Shown here: one piece after another, positions 58,401-64,000 of the stretch
Layout of the letters: every line of letters begins with the position of its first letter
Position numbering within the stretch: position 1 is the stretch's first letter
Origin: Hyphomicrobium_A sp963724945
GTDB taxonomy: Bacteria > Pseudomonadota > Alphaproteobacteria > Rhizobiales > Hyphomicrobiaceae
Length of the DNA: 64,000 bases
Direction of reading: 5' to 3'
NCBI GenBank assembly: GCA_963724945.1
Contig: CAVRWL010000004.1
Span: 13,135 to 77,134 of the forward strand
Program-made: the position numbers and the translations under genes
The notes under the pieces: model-generated
Database searches by the model: none
The model's input: only the letters and a program-made list of their open reading frames with translations
What the model was told of the DNA's origin: nothing

Positions 58401-58935
58401 GGGAGCTTCAAGCAGAAGAGCCGAAGCAGCGGCGGCTCCGGCTCTTCCAACGCTTCGCTTTTGCCGCTCGACGACGGTTGCTCAGGCCGGCGGGGAGCGG
58501 CGCATGTTCGGGTACGAGCGCATAGCGACCGTCCCGTGACGCTTTACGGTTGCGACACGCGACTGGCGGCGACTAAGCCGTGACGCTCGGAAACGGTGCT
58601 CTTCGAACCTGTGGTGCCGAGGCTTGGCCTAGCGGCGACCGGCGGTTCTCCGCCCAGCGGCGGTGTTGCACGGGAGGCCCGGGTCGGAACGCGACCGGTC
58701 TCCCTCATGCTGTCTCCTCGGTACTGTCTTCAATTGTCGCGCCTCGCGACGCAGCACTTGAGCCCACATAAACTGCGTCGCCAATGCTTGTCACGGGCTT
58801 TGCCGGGGCCCACCCCTTGCGGGCGTACGCTTGCACTCCTAAGACTGGCCCATCGGCCACGGCCGAATCACAAGGGTTGCAAGCGCTACCTGGAGCGGCG
58901 CGCGGCCCCAACCGAATGCAACTCCGCAGAAGCCG
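58401..58935. other. Non-coding gap with a hairpin after the phosphatase gene
   Basis: A 535-base gap before aroC. AGAGCCG (58417-58423) and CGGCTCT (58439-58445) form a weak stem just after the phosphatase stop. Open frames here show no conserved protein pattern. I cannot identify a gene, tRNA or repeat in it. Confidence 0.4.
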
Positions 58936-60022
58936 ATGTCGCACAACACCTTCGGTCATCTTTTCCGCATGACGACCTGGGGGGAGAGCCACGGACCCGC
59001 GATCGGCTGCATCGTCGACGGCTGCCCGCCGGGACTAGCACTTCAGGCCGCCGACATTCAGACATACCTCGACAAGCGCCGGCCCGGCCAATCGCGCTTC
59101 ACGACCCAGCGCCAGGAGCCAGACCAGGTCGAGATCCTGTCGGGCGTCTTTCCCGACGACAAAGGCCGCCAGATCACGACCGGCACGCCGATCTCGCTCT
59201 TCATCAGCAACGTCGATCAGCGCTCCAAGGACTACAGCGACATCAAGGACAAGTTCCGCCCCGGGCACGCCGACTACACCTACTGGATGAAGTACGGCGT
59301 GCGCGATTATCGCGGCGGCGGGCGCTCCTCCGCGCGCGAGACGGCGGCCCGCGTCGCGGCCGGCGCGGTCGCGCGCAAGGTCATCCCCGGCGTCACCATC
59401 CGCGGCGCGCTCGTGCAGATCGGCAACATCAAGGTCGACCGCTCGCTGTGGGACTGGGACGCCGTCGACGCCAACCCGTTCTTCTGCCCCGATCCAGCGA
59501 CCGCCGTCGCCTGGGCCGACTATCTCGACGAGGTGCGCAAGTCCGGCTCCTCCATCGGCGCCGTCGTCGAGGTGATCGCCGACGGCGTCCCGGTTGGCTG
59601 GGGCGCGCCCATCTACGGCAAGCTCGACCAGGAGCTCGCCGCCGCCATGATGAGCATCAACGCGGTCAAGGGCGTCGAGATCGGCGCCGGCATGGCGGCA
59701 GCCGAGCTTACGGGCGAGGAGAATGCCGATGAGATCCGCATCGGCCCCGACGGCGAGGCCGCGCTTTCTCACCAACCATGCCGGCGGCATCCTCGGCGGC
59801 ATCTCCTCGGGCCAGCCGGTCGTGTGCCGTTTCGCGGTCAAGCCGACGTCGTCGATCCTCACCGCCCGCCAGACGATCGACGCCGCGGGCAACGAGACCG
59901 ACATCGTTACGAAGGGCCGCCACGACCCGTGCGTCGGCATCCGCGCCGTCCCCATCGGCGAGGCGATGATGGCGATCGTTCTCGCCGATCAGTACCTGCG
60001 CCACCGCGCGCAGTGCGGCTGA
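58936..60022 (+). CDS. aroC: Chorismate synthase AroC (one frame break)
   Basis: AroC makes chorismate from EPSP with reduced FMN, the last common aromatic-pathway step. About 361 residues when joined. Key motifs are present: MSHNTFGHLFRMTTWGESHG, RRPGQSRFTTQR, GGGRSSARETAARVAAGAVA, MMSINAVKGVEIGAG, then FLTNHAGGILGGISSGQPVV and RHDPCVGIRAVPIGEAMMAIVLAD. An extra base near 59757 separates PDGE from PRFLTNHAGG. The gene is normally essential, so the break is more likely an error than a real loss. Confidence 0.92.
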
Positions 60023-60137
60023 CCCACGCCGGCTCCCGGTTGTCGCAGGGACCTTAAAGACGCCCCGGCGCGTTCCTATTGTCATGCGGCGAGCGCGCCC
60101 ACGTGCGTGCGCACCCTTCCTCACGGAGATCAACGCC

Positions 60138-61119
60138 ATGCAGTATCGTACGCTCGGCACTTTGAAGGTGTCCGCCCTCGGTCTCGGCTGCATGGGCATG
60201 TCCGACTTCTACGTCGGCGGCAGCGAGGCTGAATCGATTGCCACCATCCACCGCGCGCTCGAGCTCGGGGTCGACTTTCTCGACACAGCCGACATGTACG
60301 GCCGGGGAGCCAACGAGGAGCTCGTCGGCCGCGCCATCGTCGGCCGCAGGGATAAAGTCGTGCTTGCCACCAAGTTCGGCATCGTGCGCGGCGAGGACGC
60401 CGCTTTCCGCGGCGTCAACGGCAAGCCCGAGTACGTGCGCAAATGCTGCGAGGCGAGCCTGAAGCGGCTCGGGGTCGAGACGATCGACCTCTATTATCAG
60501 CACCGGGTCGATCCCGAGACGCCGATCGAGGATACGGTCGGCGCCATGGCCGAGCTGGTGAAGGCCGGCAAGGTGCGCCACCTCGGCCTGTCGGAAGCGG
60601 CGCCGGCGACCATCAAACGCGCGCACAAGGTGCACCCGATCACCGCGCTGCAGAGCGAGTACTCGCTTTGGACGCGGGAGCCGGAGGACGAGATCCTGGA
60701 TACCGTACGCGAGCTCGGCATCGGCTTTGTCGCCTACAGCCCGCTCGGGCGCGGCTTTCTCACCGGCCAAATCAAATCGCCCGACGATTTGGCAGCCCGA
60801 CGATTTCCGCCGCACCAATCCGCGCTTCCAGGGCGACAATTTCCGCAAGAACCACGATCTCGTGGAGACGATCGCGGAGATGGCGGTGGAGAAGCGCTGC
60901 ACGCCGGCGCAGCTCGCGCTCGCGTGGGTCTTGGCGCAAGGCAACGATATCGTGCCGATCCCGGGAACGAAGCGGCCGCGCTATATTGCGGAGAACATCG
61001 GCGCGCTCGCGGTGACGCTGTCTTCGAGCGATCTTTCCCGCATCGACGAAGTGTTTCCGAAGGGCGTTGCCGCCGGCGCACGCTACGCGCCGCAAGCCAT
61101 GGGCGCGATCAAGCGTTGA
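60138..61119 (+). CDS. Aldo/keto reductase (one frame break)
   Basis: About 327 residues when joined. The four catalytic residues are visible: Asp and Tyr in DTADMYGRGANEE, Lys in LATKFG, and His in YYQHRVD. The C-terminal NADPH-binding region (PIPGTKRPRYIAENIGAL) lies in the next frame; an extra base near 60797 separates PDDLA from PDDFRRTNPRF. It starts at ATG 60138. The substrate is likely an aldehyde or ketone, not identifiable here. Confidence 0.88.
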
Positions 61120-61376
61120 GCGCGTCGCCAAAGGGGCGGCAGGTCAACTAATGTTGCGGATTGAGTCGCGTGACCGCTAGCCAACGCGCAACCCTTAAGC
61201 TATACTTAAAAAACTGAAGCCCAAGAGAAGTCTTGCGACTTTCACTGCGGACTGCCGCGTCTGCGCGCCTGGTTGTTTGAAGGAACAACGACAGGTTGCG
61301 CAGGGCCAAAGTCCGCGGGCGGGCTGCCGTGTCGTGTTGCGTATTGGTTCAGCATAACGCCAGGCGAGGTGATGTT

Positions 61377-61955
61377 GTGTCGGGGTTGGAAACGGGTCGT
61401 GTCGTTCTGAGGATCGATGATCGCGAGACTTTCAAAGCATCGGGCCCACTCGTATCGCGGGGCGTGTCGGAACGAGCCAGTCCGAGCCTCCGTCTCGATA
61501 CCGCGCCGGCTGTCCAGCTGATCGGGCGCGACAGCTTCGTCGCCGAGACCGCCACCAAGATCGAGCAGATGCAGGCGACGATCCGGCTGCTCGCGCGCGA
61601 CGTCGGCGAGCTCACCCGCAAGGTTTCCGACCTCAATGATATCGCCACCCAGGACCACCGCTGGCATGCCTTCCAGGAGAGCGAGCGGCGCGCGCGCGAG
61701 ACCAAGCTCGACGAGACCCTGCGCTGCTGCCGCGACCTCAAGGCGCGCCTCGACCGCATCGAGCCGCGCGCCGGCGGCGACTACCACGCCTACAACAGCT
61801 TCGAGGCAGTGAGCCGCAAGCTCGCCGAGCTCGAGCACTTCCGCGACGCGGCACAAAAGGTAGAGCGGAACGTCACGCTCAAAGCCTGGCTGTTCTGTAG
61901 CGTGCTGGTGGCAGCGGCGTCGATCATCGTCGCCAGCCACGTGCTCGCCGGCTAG
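61377..61955 (+). CDS. Coiled-coil protein with a C-terminal membrane anchor
   Basis: A protein of about 192 residues: a helical middle (FVAETATKIEQMQATIRLLARDVGELTRKVSDLND, RKLAELEHFRDAAQKVERN) and a C-terminal helix (WLFCSVLVAAASIIVASHVLAG). The frame is open from a TTG at 61296; I prefer the GTG at 61377, preceded by a GAGGTG site. No family recognised. Confidence 0.5.
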   Translation: MSGLETGRVVLRIDDRETFKASGPLVSRGVSERASPSLRLDTAPAVQLIGRDSFVAETATKIEQMQATIRLLARDVGELTRKVSDLNDIATQDHRWHAFQESERRARETKLDETLRCCRDLKARLDRIEPRAGGDYHAYNSFEAVSRKLAELEHFRDAAQKVERNVTLKAWLFCSVLVAAASIIVASHVLAG

Positions 61956-61968
61956 CGCGGGCGCGTCC

Positions 61969-63003
61969 TCACAGCTTACGCCGCGCCATGACCTTCGCCA
62001 GGAAGGCGGTCGCCGTCTCGACGGGCGCAAGGCCGGCATCGGTGAACATCGCGTCGAGGTCGTCGGCCGCATAGTGCGCAAAGTAAGGCTCGTGGAAGCG
62101 CACGGGGAATGCCTCCAGGAGGCCGTCCCAGCCCGGCCTGTCGCCCAACTGCAGGCTGTCGACCATCACGCATAGGCCGCCCGGCTTCAGGACGCGCGCG
62201 ATCTCGGCTGAGATGCGGCGGCGCACCTCGCCCGGCAGCTCGTGAAACAGGAACACCGCAGTGACGACGTCCTGGCTCGCGTCGGCAAACGGCAAGCCCT
62301 CCGCGTTGCCCGAGAGAAACGTGACGGGCCGCAGGCCTTCGAGATGGCGTTGGGCCTCGTCGAGATAGGCCTGCGACAGGTCGAGGCCTGTCAGGCGCAG
62401 GGCCGGATAGGCAAGGCGCACGTCGCGCAGGAAGCGCCCCGTGCCGCAGGCGACGTCGAGCAGGCGCGTTGCGCGCTGGTCGCGCCCGCGCATAAAAGCG
62501 GCGATCGGCTTCAAGCCGGCGCGGCGCATGGCGGCGGCCGCCCCGTAGAACAGCGTCTCGACCTGCACGTCGTAGAGCCTGGCCGAGCCCTCGCTGAGAT
62601 AGCCGCCGGTCTGGAAGTGGAAGTCCTGCGTGTAGTAGCCGGGCAGGCCCGCGGCAGAGCCCGTCTCGGCAGCGCTCGCCGTGTCCTGCGCCGCGCGCCG
62701 CTCGACGATCGCCGGCAGGTCGGCGAACATGGCGCGCAGGGCGCCCAGGTGCTCTGCAAGGCTGACCGTGGGCTCGGCTGGGGCGTAGAGGCGATCGCGC
62801 ACGGCCTCGGCGTCGGCGAGGAAGAGCGCACGCACATCCGCCATCATCTCGGCCTCGCTCGGAACGGGGCGCGCCGGCGCGTAGCGGGGCCGTGGCCCCA
62901 AGCGCTGCGCCTGCCGGCTCATCAGCCAGTTGACGCCCGAGTACCAGCCGAAGCGGACCGCGTTGTTCGCGAGCTGGGCGGCCATGCCGAGCGTATCGGC
63001 CAT
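61969..63003 (-). CDS. SAM-dependent methyltransferase
   Basis: A 344-residue class I methyltransferase. The SAM-binding motif LLDVACGTGRFLRDV, the following acidic end of strand 2 (LTGLDLSQAY) and IARVLKPGGLCVMVDSL are typical. The first 150 residues (NAVRFGWYSGVNWLMSRQAQRLG) are an extra helical region of the kind seen in Hyphomicrobiales methyltransferases. The start ATG 63003 is chosen over the longer frame. The substrate is unknown. Confidence 0.86.
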   Translation of the reverse strand: MADTLGMAAQLANNAVRFGWYSGVNWLMSRQAQRLGPRPRYAPARPVPSEAEMMADVRALFLADAEAVRDRLYAPAEPTVSLAEHLGALRAMFADLPAIVERRAAQDTASAAETGSAAGLPGYYTQDFHFQTGGYLSEGSARLYDVQVETLFYGAAAAMRRAGLKPIAAFMRGRDQRATRLLDVACGTGRFLRDVRLAYPALRLTGLDLSQAYLDEAQRHLEGLRPVTFLSGNAEGLPFADASQDVVTAVFLFHELPGEVRRRISAEIARVLKPGGLCVMVDSLQLGDRPGWDGLLEAFPVRFHEPYFAHYAADDLDAMFTDAGLAPVETATAFLAKVMARRKL

Positions 63004-63146
63004 CGTCTCCACTCCCTCGTCGCAAGGTCTGCGTGCAAGTCTAATCCGGAATGTGGCGCAGCGACGCCCGCGCCGCAATCCTGCGCCTACCCCGAAGTCC
63101 CGGTCGAGCGAGGGTGAGAGCCGCATTTGACCCGTCATGGCGTGCC

Positions 63147-63173
63147 GGTGTCAGACCATGAGGGTCTGACACC
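63147..63173. repeat. Perfect palindromic element matching the uvrC insertion
   Basis: GGTGTCAGACC, five bases, GGTCTGACACC is an 11-bp perfect inverted repeat between the methyltransferase and the last gene. It shares the GGGTCTGACACC motif with the element inside uvrC (4347-4358 and 4401-4411). Confidence 0.85.
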
Positions 63174-63318
63174 GACAGCAGCGTCATCCCGGAGCGTGCT
63201 CCGGATCGAGAGTGCGGCTTGGCGCTGTGCCCAAGGGTAGCTCGATCCGGCCGGGACTTTCGCAGGCAACGTGGTGGAAGGGCCGGCACCCGCGCGGGCG
63301 CCGGCCGTCGCCGCTCAC

Positions 63319-63798
63319 TCAGTTTTTCGTCTTGGACTCTTTCATCGGCGCCTTGCAGGGCCGCGCCCAAATCTCGCAGCGGTAGGTGACCTGGCCCGCG
63401 ACCTCGCCGATGGAGACGCGCCCGCAGCGGCTCGAAAAGTCTCTGGCATTGTTCAAGTCGAGGTAGGATTCGCCGTGGTCGTAGCGCACGCGCTCCATCC
63501 AGTCCTTCTTGGCGGCATCAAGCGCCCCTTGCGTGCCGATCCACTGCGTGCCGAGCCCGCGCACCTTGTCGACGCACTTGACCCCGTCGTCGCCCCGATC
63601 CCGGTCCCTGCCGCGCTCCTCGTCACGCTTCTCGTAGGCCGCCACCTTGGGCCGGAAGCGGTGATGCCTATAATAGTAGACCCTGGCGCGGTGATGCCGC
63701 GCGGTGGGCGACCCCGATCCCAGATCCCAATCCCAGTCCCCGGCAACGGCTGGGACGGCCACTGCCATTGCGAGCGCAAAAGCAACGTATCTCAACAT
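63319..63798 (-). CDS. Exported hypothetical protein
   Basis: A 159-residue protein with a signal peptide (MLRYVAFALAMAVAVPAVAGD), a His/Tyr/Arg-rich segment (ARHHRARVYYYRHHRFRP), a charged linker, and a domain with WIGTQGALDAAKKDWMERVRYDHGESYLDLNNARDFSSRCGR and CEIWARPC. The domain pattern is conserved in related genomes, but no function is known. The start is ATG 63798. Confidence 0.65.
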   Translation of the reverse strand: MLRYVAFALAMAVAVPAVAGDWDWDLGSGSPTARHHRARVYYYRHHRFRPKVAAYEKRDEERGRDRDRGDDGVKCVDKVRGLGTQWIGTQGALDAAKKDWMERVRYDHGESYLDLNNARDFSSRCGRVSIGEVAGQVTYRCEIWARPCKAPMKESKTKN

Positions 63799-64000
63799 TC
63801 TTGTGCCTCCCCGGTGCATTTTTGACCACTCCCGACGCCAACGGACAAAGGGAGATTGCGGTCCTTGCCCCTCGATGCAAAACGCAACGATCTCAACGCG
63901 AACGACAACATGAACCGCCGCGACTCACACATCACTTGCATATCCTACTCCGCCGGCGCGACGCTCCGCTGGTGCGCGGCGGCCCTTTCCACAGCGGAGT
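63799..64000. other. Right edge, no identifiable gene
   Basis: The last 202 bases lie upstream of the exported protein gene and hold its promoter. No complete gene or partial gene can be recognised before the window ends. Confidence 0.4.

Noticed and set aside
58596..59732. A 378-codon open frame across the start of aroC
   Set aside because: It overlaps aroC in another frame, and its translation is Arg-rich with no family signal.

Overview
This is a GC-rich chromosomal window from an alphaproteobacterium, most likely order Hyphomicrobiales. The lineage call rests on a complete NepR/EcfG/PhyR general stress response module with two HWE-type histidine kinases, a DUF1488 protein, an RT0821/Lpp0805-type surface protein, a soluble FdsGBAD formate dehydrogenase, and a uvrC-pgsA-moaD-moaE block. 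I see no phage, transposase, CRISPR array or rRNA. The window holds two tRNA genes (Gln-TTG, Pro-CGG).

Layout. 0-6.9 kb: moaE (cut by the window edge), moaD, pgsA, an extensin-like protein, a dienelactone hydrolase, uvrC and a HAD phosphatase. 6.9-14 kb: a degenerate EAL protein, a degenerate SDR, a FUSC transporter, CIRCE-groES-groEL and a secreted protein. 14.4-21.7 kb: LysR regulator and fdsG-fdsB-fdsA-fdhD-fdsD, an NAD-linked molybdenum formate dehydrogenase. 21.9-29.7 kb: a YbaK-like deacylase, then a minus-strand operon of a membrane metallophosphoesterase, a GMC oxidoreductase and a GMC oxidoreductase fused to an alpha/beta hydrolase. 30-38 kb: small secreted and membrane proteins, a phosphoesterase, a DUF2478/YqeB-like molybdoenzyme maturation pair, rpsU with an apparent CTG start, and small conserved proteins. 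38-43 kb: a stand-alone lpxD, cspA, a RhlE-like helicase and a fatty acid desaturase, which together look like a cold or membrane-adaptation group. 43-45 kb: exported oxalate decarboxylase and an iron permease-like protein. 45-53.3 kb: the general stress response locus, with four perfect EcfG-type promoters in front of phyR, nepR-ecfG, csbD and the second kinase, and a fifth in front of a nearby PRC-barrel gene. 53.5-64 kb: tRNA-Pro, MBL hydrolase, DUF1499, pdxH, fabI, a phosphoglycerate mutase-like protein, aroC, an aldo/keto reductase, a methyltransferase and small secreted proteins.

The most unusual property is about 31 single-base frame disruptions in otherwise perfectly conserved genes. 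Eighteen lie in fdsB and fdsA and at least seven in the GMC/metallophosphoesterase operon; the rest are single events in groES, aroC, an aldo/keto reductase and a few small genes. All but three behave as +1 insertions, and the encoded protein is intact on both sides. I judge sequencing or assembly error most likely, but this needs reads to settle. Other items worth attention are a palindromic repeat inserted in frame inside uvrC that recurs at 63.15 kb, the EcfG regulon visible from promoters alone, the cold/lipid group with a second-looking lpxD, and the GMC-hydrolase fusion operon.
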